A stretch of DNA of 47,590 nucleotides from an uncultured Desulfovibrio sp. (lineage in GTDB: Bacteria > Desulfobacterota > Desulfovibrionia > Desulfovibrionales > Desulfovibrionaceae). The notes below the pieces were generated by a model. That model had not been told where the DNA came from. It saw only the letters and a program-made list of their open reading frames with translations, and searched no databases. The stretch is taken from the NCBI GenBank assembly GCA_947038175.1, contig CAMQVJ010000014.1, positions 1 to 47,590 of the forward strand, read 5' to 3'. This document shows positions 8,127 to 16,720 of this stretch, one piece after another. Every line of letters begins with the position of its first letter. Position 1 is the stretch's first letter. The translations under genes were made by a program, and so were the position numbers.

Positions 8127-8876
8127 ATGAATTTGAGAAAAATTTGTTTTGCCTTAAGTTTTTTACTTTTTGCTCCTAACTGTTACGCTGGTGAAATAAC
8201 TGTGTCTGCTGCTGCCAGCTTGACCAATGCTTTTACTGAAGTCAAAGATGTTTTTGTGACTAAATATCCAGAAATAAAAGTATATACAAATTTTGCCTCC
8301 TCTAATAATTTATTAAAGCAAATAAATGAGGGCGCTCCTGTGGATATTTTTGCATCCGCAGACCAAGTGACTATGGATAAGGGAGAAGCGAATCAACTAT
8401 TTGTTAGTGGTTCACGTAAGGATTTCGCACGTAATGGCCTTGTTTTAATCGTTCCATTTGATGCGAAGAATATACCTAAGTCTCCTCAAGATTTACTCAA
8501 TAAAGACATAAAAAGAATAGCTATTGGTAATGTGGATTCTGTTCCTGCTGGACGTTATGCAAAGGAAGCTTTAGAGAGCGAAAAATTGTGGACTGATCTC
8601 AATAGTCGTTTAGTCTATGCTGAACACGTTCGCCAAGTGCTTGATTATGTTGCTAGGGGAGAGGTTGACGCTGGGTTTGTTTATACAAGTGATGCACTTA
8701 TTAAGAAAGATAAAGTAAAAATTGCCACACTTATGCAAGGACATACCCCTGTTTTGTATCCTATCGCACTTGTAAAAAGTTCAAAAAACACGAAAGAAGC
8801 ACAACTATTTTTGGATTTTCTCTTTTCAGATGAAGGGAAAAATATATTATTAAAATATGGCTTTACAAAACCGTAA
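8127..8876 (+). CDS. modA: Molybdate ABC transporter periplasmic binding protein ModA
   Basis: ModA binds molybdate or tungstate in the periplasm. From the ATG at 8127 the 249-residue protein begins with a clean signal peptide cut near CYA/GE. It then continues with ITVSAAASLTNAF, the standard ModA opening whose serines bind the oxyanion. FASSNNLLKQINEGAPVDIFASAD and LDYVARGEVDAGFVYTSDA are also family segments. The in-frame ATG at 8028 would add 33 unrelated residues and bury the signal peptide, so I prefer 8127, with GTGAGAG upstream. It heads modABC, although 215 bases separate it from modB. Confidence 0.93.
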   Translation: MNLRKICFALSFLLFAPNCYAGEITVSAAASLTNAFTEVKDVFVTKYPEIKVYTNFASSNNLLKQINEGAPVDIFASADQVTMDKGEANQLFVSGSRKDFARNGLVLIVPFDAKNIPKSPQDLLNKDIKRIAIGNVDSVPAGRYAKEALESEKLWTDLNSRLVYAEHVRQVLDYVARGEVDAGFVYTSDALIKKDKVKIATLMQGHTPVLYPIALVKSSKNTKEAQLFLDFLFSDEGKNILLKYGFTKP

Positions 8877-9091
8877 ATAAAAGTGAAAGCCTTAAATAAT
8901 AAGGATAATATCAAAAAAACGCCTATGGTTTATAGTATCTTGACTATTGTTTAAGGCTCCCGTTTATTTTCTATTGTAAGTGGCTTTGGAAACTTCGAAG
9001 CCATTTACGTATAGAGAAGCTGTTTCTTCCACTTTTATAATGATTTATGTTTTATAACCTCAATACGAGAAGAACAAGAAGAAGGGTAAAT

Positions 9092-9766
9092 ATGATCATC
9101 ATGTCTGAGATTTGGCACCCGTTACTTTTATCCTTAAAGGTCGCAAGTTTAGCTACGTTGTTTTCTTTTCTTTTTGGTGTCTATTTTGCTTGGTATATGG
9201 CTCGTCGTAAAGGGGGATTTCCTGCTATTCTAGATGCGCTTTGCACGTTACCCCTTGTTTTACCGCCCACGGTTTTAGGGTATTATCTTATTTTAGTGGT
9301 AGGAAAAAGGGGCGTTTTGGGGTCTTGGCTTGATTCTGTAGGCATAAATCTTATATTTTCGTGGCAAGGAGCGGTTATTGCTGCTACTATTGTTGTGTTT
9401 CCGCTTATTTATAAATCATGCAGAGCGGCACTTGAACAAGTGGACAATCGTATGGAAAACGCCGCACGCACCTTGGGGGCTTCTGAATTTCGCGTTTTTA
9501 TCACTGTTTCGATTCCTTTAGCATGGCGAGGAATGCTTGCAGGGCTTATGCTTGCGTTTGCAAGAGGGCTTGGTGAATTTGGTGCAACTCTTATGATTGC
9601 GGGTAATATTCCTGGAAAAACACAAACCCTTGCCCTTGCCATTTATGACGCTTTTCAAGGGGGAAATGACCTTCGAGCGACAGTTTTGGTGCTTATCACT
9701 TCTGGCCTTTGCATTGTGGTTTTAGTGGGTTCAGAGCAACTTATACGTCGGAGAGTACATGCTTAA
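9092..9766 (+). CDS. modB: Molybdate ABC transporter permease ModB
   Basis: The inner-membrane permease partner of ModA and ModC has about five hydrophobic segments. It carries the PLVLPPTVLGYYLI segment of ModB and the EAA loop ENAARTLGASEFRVFITVSIPLAWRG that docks on the ATPase. Read from 9092 it is 224 residues. AGAAGGG lies 5 bases before this ATG, while the 9047 start adds a basic stretch without a ribosome site. Another in-frame ATG follows at 9101. The end overlaps modC by 8 bases, indicating translational coupling. Confidence 0.93.
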   Translation: MIIMSEIWHPLLLSLKVASLATLFSFLFGVYFAWYMARRKGGFPAILDALCTLPLVLPPTVLGYYLILVVGKRGVLGSWLDSVGINLIFSWQGAVIAATIVVFPLIYKSCRAALEQVDNRMENAARTLGASEFRVFITVSIPLAWRGMLAGLMLAFARGLGEFGATLMIAGNIPGKTQTLALAIYDAFQGGNDLRATVLVLITSGLCIVVLVGSEQLIRRRVHA

Positions 9767-10514
9767 GGTGCACCTAAAAAAAGAATTTACTCAAAATGAG
9801 CGTGTTTTTAATCTAGATGTTAATTTTGAGATTCAAAAAGAAGATGGAATGTGTGTTCTTTTTGGGTCTTCAGGGGCGGGAAAAAGTCTTACCTTTCAAG
9901 GTATCGCAGGGCTTTATACTCCAGATGAAGGCTTTATTCAGGTGGAAGACACCGTACTTTTTGATTCTGCGAATAAGATTTTTGTTCCTGCACGCAAAAG
10001 GCGTTTAGGCTATATGTTTCAAGACTATGCATTATTTCCTCACCTTACCGTTGCCCAAAATGTTGCTTACGGTAAAAATGGTTATTTTGTGCACTATATC
10101 CGTCAAGAATTACGAGAAAAAGTTATGGACGTTTTGGAACTTTTTTCCATTGCTGACCTTGCCCCGCTTTATCCTTATCAAATTTCAGGGGGACAAAAGC
10201 AAAGAGTTGCTTTGGCTCGAGCTTTTAGCATAGACCCGTGCTTATTATGCTTAGATGAACCCTTTTCTGCGCTTGACCCGTTATTACGACATAAGGTGCG
10301 TAGCGAAGTTCAAACTATGCTTTCTAGTCAAAAAATACCTTCGCTCATTATTACGCATGACCCTGAAGATGTTCAGTTTTTTGCAGATACTCTCCTTCTT
10401 TTTAAAGACGGTCAAGTAAAAACAATTCGAAATTTTCGTAAGTATAAGGAAACAGGAACTCACATCACACAATTATTATTAAACTTATTGCAAGGTACTG
10501 ATTCAGAAACATAA
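9759..10514 (+). CDS. modC: Molybdate ABC transporter ATP-binding protein ModC, short form
   Basis: The 251-residue ATPase has Walker A GSSGAGKS at 36-43, Q-loop YMFQDYALFPHLTV, signature ISGGQKQRVALARAF, Walker B CLLCLDEPFSALD and H-loop IITHD. E. coli ModC is about 350 residues because of a C-terminal TOBE domain that binds molybdate. That domain is absent here, as in other short CysA/ModC-type ATPases, so regulation by internal oxyanion binding is not expected. The start overlaps modB by 8 bases. Confidence 0.9.
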   Translation: MLKVHLKKEFTQNERVFNLDVNFEIQKEDGMCVLFGSSGAGKSLTFQGIAGLYTPDEGFIQVEDTVLFDSANKIFVPARKRRLGYMFQDYALFPHLTVAQNVAYGKNGYFVHYIRQELREKVMDVLELFSIADLAPLYPYQISGGQKQRVALARAFSIDPCLLCLDEPFSALDPLLRHKVRSEVQTMLSSQKIPSLIITHDPEDVQFFADTLLLFKDGQVKTIRNFRKYKETGTHITQLLLNLLQGTDSET

Positions 10515-10555
10515 AAGCATAAAATATATATACGTTGAAAAGCCTCATTGTTGAC

Positions 10556-10584
10556 TTGACAATACGAGGCCAAGGGCATAAAAA
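10556..10584 (+). promoter_or_regulatory. Probable sigma70-type promoter of ackA
   Basis: TTGACA at 10556-10561 is a consensus -35. Exactly 17 bases later TAAAAA matches four of six -10 positions. It lies about 80 bases before the ackA start. An imperfect inverted repeat around GCCTC...GAGGC overlaps the -35. Confidence 0.45.
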
Positions 10585-10663
10585 TATGAGATACAATGTT
10601 GTGTGACATTTGTTTTTATTTATGAATTTTAACTTTTTGTAATTTCCCCATAAGGAGAAAGAA

Positions 10664-11887
10664 ATGGTTGCAGTAAAGACGGAACTCAAGGGCAAATATA
10701 TTCTTATTGTGAACGCAGGTAGTTCCTCATTTAAAACACAAATTATTTCTTGTGAAGATGAAACACCTATTCTTGCTGTTCTTGCTGAACGTATTGGTAG
10801 CGAAAAAGGTAAATGCATATTTAAAGTTTATCCTGATACCGATAAAGAAGAAAAACATGCTTTTGATGTGAGTTATGCAACTCATGGTGATGGCATACGT
10901 GATATGATGCAACGTATTGTCGATATGGGAATTTTACCTAATTTTGATTCTATTTTTGCAACAGGACACCGTGTACTTCTTGGTGGGCCTGATTATGCTG
11001 AAGTGAGAATTGATGCTAAAGTGAAACAAGTTATTCGTGACTACGCTCCGCTTGGCCCATTGCATAATCCTGCAAACCTTGCTTGTATTGAAGTTATTGA
11101 AGAAATTCTTCCTGGCGTTCCTGCGGTTGCTGTTTTTGATACAGGCTTCCACACGACTATGCCTAATTATGCGTATACATATCCTATTCCTAAAGAATAT
11201 TCTGAAAAATATAATTTACGTCGTTATGGCTTCCACGGTATTTCTCACAAATATGTATCTAAAACAGCGGCAACCTTTCTTGGTAAAGAAACCTTCACAG
11301 GTATCTGTTGTCATTTAGGTAACGGTTGTTCTATTTCTGCTGTAAAAGACGGCAAGTGTGTTGATACAAGCATGGGACTTACGCCGCTTGAAGGCCTTCT
11401 TATGGGCACCCGTTGTGGTGATGTTGATGCGTCTTTACCTCTCTTTATTATGCAACAAGAAGGCATTAGCGCAACTGAAATGTCTGACATTTTGAATAAA
11501 AAATCAGGACTTCTTGCTGTTGCAGGTAGTAACGATATGCGTGATGTTGAAAGCCTTGTTGAAAAGGGCGATGCAGACGCAATACTTGCTAATAACATAT
11601 TCAATTATCGTGTTATTAAATATATCGGTGCTTATATGGCAGTGCTTGGCAAAATTGATGGTATCGTATTTACTGGTGGTATTGGTGAAAATGCCCCTGT
11701 TAACCGTGCACCTATCCTTAAAGCCTTTGAATACTTAGGTGTTAAGCTTGATGATGAAATGAATAATAAACGTATGAGTGACCCTCGTGAAATCACAACA
11801 AAAGATAGCACGATTAAAGGGATGGTTATTCCAACCAACGAAGAACGTGAAATTATGCAAACAACCTTGAAGATTCTTGGTTACTAA
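10664..11887 (+). CDS. ackA: Acetate kinase
   Basis: AckA interconverts acetyl phosphate and ADP with acetate and ATP, giving substrate-level ATP in anaerobes. NAGSSSFK at 17-24, GPLHNPANL, FDTGFHTTMP, RRYGFHGISHKYV, CHLGNGCS, GLTPLEGLLMGTRCGDVD and FTGGIGENA are all classic acetate kinase motifs. The length, 407 residues, is normal. AAGGAG is well placed before the ATG, a promoter lies at 10556 and a terminator at 11912. The usual partner pta is not adjacent, so ackA appears to be its own transcription unit behind modC. Confidence 0.97.
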   Translation: MVAVKTELKGKYILIVNAGSSSFKTQIISCEDETPILAVLAERIGSEKGKCIFKVYPDTDKEEKHAFDVSYATHGDGIRDMMQRIVDMGILPNFDSIFATGHRVLLGGPDYAEVRIDAKVKQVIRDYAPLGPLHNPANLACIEVIEEILPGVPAVAVFDTGFHTTMPNYAYTYPIPKEYSEKYNLRRYGFHGISHKYVSKTAATFLGKETFTGICCHLGNGCSISAVKDGKCVDTSMGLTPLEGLLMGTRCGDVDASLPLFIMQQEGISATEMSDILNKKSGLLAVAGSNDMRDVESLVEKGDADAILANNIFNYRVIKYIGAYMAVLGKIDGIVFTGGIGENAPVNRAPILKAFEYLGVKLDDEMNNKRMSDPREITTKDSTIKGMVIPTNEEREIMQTTLKILGY

Positions 11888-11911
11888 AATATAATTGTTA
11901 ATTGTTTTTTG

Positions 11912-11938
11912 GGGAAAGAGAAATCTTTCCCTTTTTTT
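11912..11938 (+). terminator. Rho-independent terminator of ackA
   Basis: GGGAAAGA and TCTTTCCC form an 8-base stem around a GAAA tetraloop, followed by seven T. It begins 25 bases after the ackA stop. Confidence 0.9.
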
Positions 11939-11965
11939 ATGTGCTTTTTCTGTAATGAATGACTT

Positions 11966-12013
11966 CTAAAGAAAAGAACTCTACGTAATTCACCGCAGAG
12001 TTCTTTTCTTTAG
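11966..12013. terminator. Long perfect hairpin between ackA and cobO
   Basis: A 17-base perfect inverted repeat, CTAAAGAAAAGAACTCT and its complement, surrounds a 14-base loop. The descending arm is U-rich in either direction but no separate T-run follows. Position suggests termination of the leftward cobO operon and backup for ackA. Confidence 0.6.
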
Positions 12014-12068
12014 GAAAGCTTTAAATTCTTCCTGTATAATATGGTATTTAATTTTTTATATGGGGAGA

Positions 12069-12566
12069 TTAAAACTCAATCCCTTTTGTTGCTGGTGTGC
12101 CGTTTTTGCAAGGGTGCTTGACTTCATTGATCTCTGACACAATATCAGCTTTTTCTGTTAGCCAGTCGGTCAACCCTCGCCCAGATAAAACGAGGTGTTT
12201 ATCTTTACAGCGCTCCATAATACCTTCCACTTCTTCTTGGGTCAAAATACCCGCCTTAAGAGCGTATAAGCATTCATCAAGAACAAGCATATCGGCATTT
12301 TCAAGGTGTTCATCTATCCATGCAAGGGTTTTTTCTATTGCGGCACGGTGTTTAGGCCTATCTTCTTCTTTAATAAAAAAGCCCGTACCACCGATAAAGA
12401 AATTTTCCTTAAGCAAAGATTTTAGAAATTGTTGTTCGCCAGTGCCTTGGTCAGATTTCATGAACTGCGCAAAGCATACTTTCATGCTTTGTCCATGAGC
12501 TCTTATTGCTTGCCCAACACTTGCACTTGTTTTGCCTTTGCCATTGCCTGTGTATATAATAATCAT
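12069..12566 (-). CDS. cobO: Cob(I)alamin adenosyltransferase, CobO/BtuR type
   Basis: The enzyme transfers the adenosyl group of ATP to reduced corrinoid, making adenosylcobalamin or its precursor. The 165-residue protein starts with IIIYTGNGKGKT, the family's modified P-loop at 7-13. It continues with CFAQFMKS, ADMLVLDECLYALKAG (a Walker-B-like LDE) and LSGRG. AAGGAT is well spaced from the ATG. It is the last gene of a leftward run after the GT9 gene, 15 bases away. Nothing visible ties it to a specific corrinoid pathway here. Confidence 0.93.
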   Translation of the reverse strand: MIIIYTGNGKGKTSASVGQAIRAHGQSMKVCFAQFMKSDQGTGEQQFLKSLLKENFFIGGTGFFIKEEDRPKHRAAIEKTLAWIDEHLENADMLVLDECLYALKAGILTQEEVEGIMERCKDKHLVLSGRGLTDWLTEKADIVSEINEVKHPCKNGTPATKGIEF

Positions 12567-12581
12567 GGGGTATCCTTTTGT

Positions 12582-13982
12582 TTATACTGATAAATTTGAA
12601 TTAAAATTTTCAAGTAAGTGAAGTACGTTTTCTTTTGCTTGCATGGAATAATTATCATTTTCAAGTAAAAGTTGTGCGAAACTCGTGAGAGGTCGCATGA
12701 AAGGAGGGTAATTTTTCCACGAATTGTGCGCAAGTACAGCATTTTTTTTATTACTCTGTAGTACTTCTCTAAGGAATGATAAATGCGACCTCCTCAAGAG
12801 AGCGTGCATTTTGGGAAGTTTTATAAGAAAATCTTGATTTGCTCGTTCTTTTTTTTCTACGAAAGTATTTTGACCCTGTAGCTGGAAAAAATAGTCTGCA
12901 AAAAAATATCGCCAAAAATCACTTTGAATAGAAGGTAATTGTTTGGATCCAAATATATTTTCCAATTGATATAATCCCTCGTCAGTGCGTCCTGTTTTAT
13001 AAAGCGAAAGATTGGGGAGATGTGGTAAGGTTTTATTTTGTAAATAGGAATGCATGAGGTTTGCAATACGCGATGGTATAAACGCATCTCTACAGAGTTG
13101 TGTTTCTTTTGTACACCGCCAACAACCAGAACAAGATATATTAGAACGTAAAACATAATGATGGGAAGGATAAGGAGCTGTCTCCCATGGGTGAACAGGG
13201 CCCACGGATAAATTAAAGGTGGGTATGCCTTGGTCTGCTGCTAAATGCATAGGACCTGTATCGGGGCTCACAAAAAGATCAAGGGTTTGTATAAATGTGG
13301 CAAGCCCAATAATGGTAAAGCGTCCCGCTAGGCTCGCTCTTGGCATGGTGGCTAATTTAGCAGCCTCGTTTGCAATGTCTTTTTCTTCTTGGCTAGGGCC
13401 ACCGAGAAATACAGGTTCATAACCTTTTTTAGCAAGGCTTAAGGCAAGCTCTGCCCAAAAAAGAGCATCAAAGCGTTTTTCTTTTTCACTTGCACCAATA
13501 AAAAGACCAATTTTCCCTTTATTGAGTTGGCGTGGTTTTTGCCATTCTTGTTCTTTTAAATATTGCAGTGGAATGCTATCTAGAGCGTTGAGGTCTGCCC
13601 AGTGAAATTTATTATAATGATTGTTATGTGTTAAAGACGCTCTGTAAAGTTGCCACATACCATGGATTTTTGTTTGATTGTTTTTTTCAACAATACCAAT
13701 CTTGTTTATTCCATTTAGTTGGCCGACGAGAGTATTTACCTCTGGTCGATTACTCAGGTTAATAATCTGATTGAAATCTTCTTTTAAAAGCTGATCTTTT
13801 GCCTCAAGGGGAATATAATACACATTTTTAGGTGTAATACGAAAGAGTTCTTTATAAAAGCGTTCTTCACCCATGAGCCATATGGTGCGTCCTGTGTTTT
13901 TATAAAGCCAGGAGCAAAGAGGGAAACTCATAACGAGATCCCCTAGGCGTTGTGTTTGTATGATGAGATTTTTATTGCTCAT
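12582..13982 (-). CDS. Glycosyltransferase family 9 (heptosyltransferase-like) protein
   Basis: The 466-residue protein has the GT9 two-lobe pattern. An N-terminal IIQTQRLGDLVMSFPLCSWL is followed by a C-terminal SLAKKGYEPVFLGGPSQEEKDIAN and DLFVSPDTGPMHLAADQGIPTFNL, which holds the ADP-sugar-binding DTGPMHLA motif. ADP-heptose transferases of this family build the LPS inner core at the inner membrane. SNISCSGCWRCTKETQLC is a Cys-rich segment often seen in sulfate-reducer GT9 proteins. About 130 extra C-terminal residues resemble nothing I know. The sugar donor and acceptor are not predictable. Confidence 0.85.
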   Translation of the reverse strand: MSNKNLIIQTQRLGDLVMSFPLCSWLYKNTGRTIWLMGEERFYKELFRITPKNVYYIPLEAKDQLLKEDFNQIINLSNRPEVNTLVGQLNGINKIGIVEKNNQTKIHGMWQLYRASLTHNNHYNKFHWADLNALDSIPLQYLKEQEWQKPRQLNKGKIGLFIGASEKEKRFDALFWAELALSLAKKGYEPVFLGGPSQEEKDIANEAAKLATMPRASLAGRFTIIGLATFIQTLDLFVSPDTGPMHLAADQGIPTFNLSVGPVHPWETAPYPSHHYVLRSNISCSGCWRCTKETQLCRDAFIPSRIANLMHSYLQNKTLPHLPNLSLYKTGRTDEGLYQLENIFGSKQLPSIQSDFWRYFFADYFFQLQGQNTFVEKKERANQDFLIKLPKMHALLRRSHLSFLREVLQSNKKNAVLAHNSWKNYPPFMRPLTSFAQLLLENDNYSMQAKENVLHLLENFNSNLSV

Positions 13983-14030
13983 TTTAGCTGACTCATGTCT
14001 TTTATGATTATCGTTGTTTATAGCGTTGTT

Positions 14031-14774
14031 TTAGTTTTTGCTATTCGTGTGTAAAGTATCAATTTGACGGCATACGCCCATAAGCATATCCATTTCATGC
14101 CGACGCACGTCAGCCCTATCTAAAAAGCGTGCCATGGGAAGAAAGAAATAATCAGGGTTTGTGTCATGAATAACCTCAAGTGTCGTGAGGGATTTTTTTA
14201 CTTTATCATGAAGGAGTAAACGCTCCTTATTGTTTATTCTGCGTGAAAGAGCGCCCTTATCTTTTTTTGTTTTATTTTTTTCTTTTGGTACAAGTAAAAA
14301 GCATTCATAAAGCAAAAGAAGTACAGCCTGTGCGATATTAAGAGAAGAGCATTCAGGGGCAGTGGGGATAGAAACTATGCGCTGGCACAAATCTAAATGG
14401 TTATTCTCAAGCCCTCTATCTTCAGGCCCAAAAACAAGAGAAACTTCTTCACCACTATTTAAGCGCTCCACTATTTCGTAGGCACATTCACGAGGGTTTA
14501 GAATATCTCGTCTACAACCTCCCGTCCGAGCGGTTGTACCTATACAAAAACTGGTATGGGAAACGGCGTTTGCGAGATTTTCATGTATTTTAATAGAGTC
14601 TAAAAGCTCAATTCCTTGCTTTGTGGCAAGAGGAAGCGCTTTTTCCTTATCCCACCGCTCTGGTTGCACAAGGTGTAAAGCGGCATTACCAAAATTCGCA
14701 GAAGCTCGTGCAACTGCGCCTATATTTTCTGGGAATCTGGTTTCTACAAGTATGATATGGAGACTTCTGAGCAT
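14031..14774 (-). CDS. SPOUT RNA methyltransferase, TrmJ-like
   Basis: A TrmH/SpoU-class enzyme methylates a ribose 2'-hydroxyl; TrmJ acts on position 32 of tRNA. The sequence has ETRFPENIGAVARASANFG (motif 1), LVFGPEDRGLEN (motif 2) and IPTAPECSSLNIAQAVLLLLYE (motif 3), which form the SAM-binding knot. A longer reading frame begins at 14867, but the homology starts at MLRSLHIILVETR and GAGGT lies 8 bases before this ATG, so 14774 is chosen (247 residues). It overlaps the DUF456 gene by 31 bases. TrmJ fits best, but other SpoU members cannot be excluded. Confidence 0.85.
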   Translation of the reverse strand: MLRSLHIILVETRFPENIGAVARASANFGNAALHLVQPERWDKEKALPLATKQGIELLDSIKIHENLANAVSHTSFCIGTTARTGGCRRDILNPRECAYEIVERLNSGEEVSLVFGPEDRGLENNHLDLCQRIVSIPTAPECSSLNIAQAVLLLLYECFLLVPKEKNKTKKDKGALSRRINNKERLLLHDKVKKSLTTLEVIHDTNPDYFFLPMARFLDRADVRRHEMDMLMGVCRQIDTLHTNSKN

Positions 14775-15289
14775 GCACTTACCTCGGGGAAAATATAGGA
14801 AGCTGTGTAGAAAATGAGATAAAAACCAATACCAAATTTGATAACCATACCTAAAAATTTGCCCCAAAGCGCAGCATTTGCGGCGTTGACTGAATGATCC
14901 TTTTGTTTACTGCCAAGCCAAAACTCGCCGACAAAAGTTCCAAGCCACGCACCAGCAAGAGCACCAAAAATTGCACCAAGACCAAAGAGAAAAGGAATAC
15001 AAATGATTGCGCCAATAATAGCACCAATAATACCAAGAATATTAGATGTTCCTGAAGCTCCTGCTTTTTTGCTTTGTTTTAGCTGAAGGTAAAACTCTAA
15101 AGCTTCCCCAATAATGAGCAGGGTAAAAAATACGCAGAAAAACCAAGTGTCAAGAATATTATTAGGTACAAAAAGTGCCCAAAGTATAACGAAAAATGCC
15201 ATCAGCCAGTTGCCTGGTAGTGTAATAAAATTAGAAAGCACGCAAAGCGTAATCACTATAATAAAGAGTACTGCCAAAATACTTATCAT
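14744..15289 (-). CDS. DUF456-family membrane protein
   Basis: The 181-residue, strongly hydrophobic protein has about five membrane segments. Its glycine-rich core around GIIGAIIGAIICIPFLFGLGAIFGALAGAWLGTFVGE is typical of DUF456, whose function is unknown. The N-terminal SNFITLPGNWLMAF also matches the family. AAGGAT lies 5 bases before the ATG. Its last 31 bases overlap the start of the trmJ-like gene, so the two are probably coupled. Confidence 0.8.
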   Translation of the reverse strand: MISILAVLFIIVITLCVLSNFITLPGNWLMAFFVILWALFVPNNILDTWFFCVFFTLLIIGEALEFYLQLKQSKKAGASGTSNILGIIGAIIGAIICIPFLFGLGAIFGALAGAWLGTFVGEFWLGSKQKDHSVNAANAALWGKFLGMVIKFGIGFYLIFYTASYIFPEVSACSEVSISYL

Positions 15290-15349
15290 GTCTTATCCTT
15301 ATATTCTAAATTACTGAATCATTAATCATACTATATACTTAATATTGCG

Positions 15350-16693
15350 CTAGGAAGAAATTGTCTTTAACGCACTCACAAGGGCAACGGCTTTAATCCC
15401 TTTGCCTTCACCTGTAAATCCAAGTTTCTCTTCCGTTGTCGCCTTTGTGTTCACACAGCTTGGGCATATAGATAGTAAACGTGCAATATTCTTTGTGATT
15501 TCTTTAGTGAAGGGGCTAATTTTTGGTTTTTGTGTAATAACCGTTAAGTCCACATGGCATAATGTAAGATTCGATTTTTTCCACAAACCCATGACATGAT
15601 CCAAAAGTAGAGAAGAAGAAATATTTTGATACTTTGAATCTGTATCAGGAAAATGTGTTCCAATATCACCAAGACACATGCAAGAAAGGAGAGCGTCCAT
15701 AAGTGCATGAAGAAGGACATCACCATCGGAATGCGCCTCTATAAGTAACGGCGTAGGAATCGCTATGCCGCCGAGAATAAAGGGACGGTTACCACCGAAG
15801 CGGTGAACATCATACCCATAAGCGGTGCAAGGAATTTGCTGAATAGGCTTTTCTAACAAAGAGAGATCCTCTGGGTGAGTGATTTTTATATTGTTTGCTT
15901 CACCATGAACGATATAGACAGTGTGTCCCGCATCTTCCATGAGCATGGCATCATCGGTTATTTCTCTTGTGTAGTTTTGTTGAGGATTTACACTATCTAC
16001 GGTATTTTGAATGAAATTTGTGTTTACTACTTGAGTTTGTCTATGGGCGGCTAAAAGTTCCTGCACGGAAAATGCTTGCGGTGTTTGAACTGCTCGCAAA
16101 GATTGGCGCTTGAGCGTTTTTTCTACTTTTTCACATTGTCCAAAATCATCGGAACAGTGTGAGTTTGCCTGTTGGTAATTGTGAAGCTCTTCTTGAACGA
16201 CTTTAATGGTATCTGTTACATGAATCGCAGGAATTACAGCATGTACTGTATTTTCTGAAGATTTCAATACGGATATTAAATGGTGAACAAGGGTAGTTGA
16301 AAAAAACGGACGTGCGCTATCATGGATAAGCACATGGGTGCAAGAAGAGGGGAGTGCTTCTAATCCACAAAAAACAGACTGATAGCGTTTTTCTCCACCT
16401 TTTGCATAAATAAACGGGATTCCAAGATTATGCTCTGCATGCAGTTTTTCTGCTTCTTCACAAGCGAGTGTGAATTCGCTATCATCTGAAGGGAAAACAA
16501 GAACTATTCCCTTAATATGGGGGGAATTATGGAATTTTTTTACGCTTTCCCACCAAAGGGGTGCGCCGTGATAAGCAATAAATTGCTTTTTAACATGAGT
16601 CGTCGCTAGGCGAGACCCTGTTCCAGCTGCTAATAAAAGAGCGTATGTATGGAAGGTTTTTGCTGTATTCATTTGTTCGTCATACATATTCAT
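15350..16693 (-). CDS. ispDF: Bifunctional IspD/IspF isoprenoid enzyme
   Basis: The 447-residue fusion carries out two steps of the MEP pathway in the cytosol. The N-terminal half is IspD: LLLAAGTGSRL, VKKQF, HDSARPF, and RAVQTPQAF, which transfers CMP to methylerythritol phosphate. The C-terminal half is IspF: GYDVHRFG, AHSDGDVLLHALMDALL with the metal-binding residues, DIGTHFPDTDSKY and KATTEEKLGFTGEGKGI. An insert of about 30 residues (HNYQQANSHCSDD...) interrupts the IspD part. The start is uncertain: ATG occurs at 16693, 16687 and 16672 without a clear ribosome site. The rnpB 3' end lies only 27 bases upstream. Confidence 0.95.
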   Translation of the reverse strand: MNMYDEQMNTAKTFHTYALLLAAGTGSRLATTHVKKQFIAYHGAPLWWESVKKFHNSPHIKGIVLVFPSDDSEFTLACEEAEKLHAEHNLGIPFIYAKGGEKRYQSVFCGLEALPSSCTHVLIHDSARPFFSTTLVHHLISVLKSSENTVHAVIPAIHVTDTIKVVQEELHNYQQANSHCSDDFGQCEKVEKTLKRQSLRAVQTPQAFSVQELLAAHRQTQVVNTNFIQNTVDSVNPQQNYTREITDDAMLMEDAGHTVYIVHGEANNIKITHPEDLSLLEKPIQQIPCTAYGYDVHRFGGNRPFILGGIAIPTPLLIEAHSDGDVLLHALMDALLSCMCLGDIGTHFPDTDSKYQNISSSLLLDHVMGLWKKSNLTLCHVDLTVITQKPKISPFTKEITKNIARLLSICPSCVNTKATTEEKLGFTGEGKGIKAVALVSALKTISS

Positions 16694-16720
16694 TCATATT
16701 TATTCATATTCATTATAAAA

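Noticed and set aside
10547-10575. GCCTC...GAGGC inverted repeat as a modC terminator
   Set aside because: The stem has unequal bulges and is not followed by T. It overlaps the probable ackA promoter instead.
14775-14867. 31-residue N-terminal extension of the TrmJ-like protein
   Set aside because: It is the out-of-frame shadow of the DUF456 gene. Homology and a ribosome site both start at 14774.
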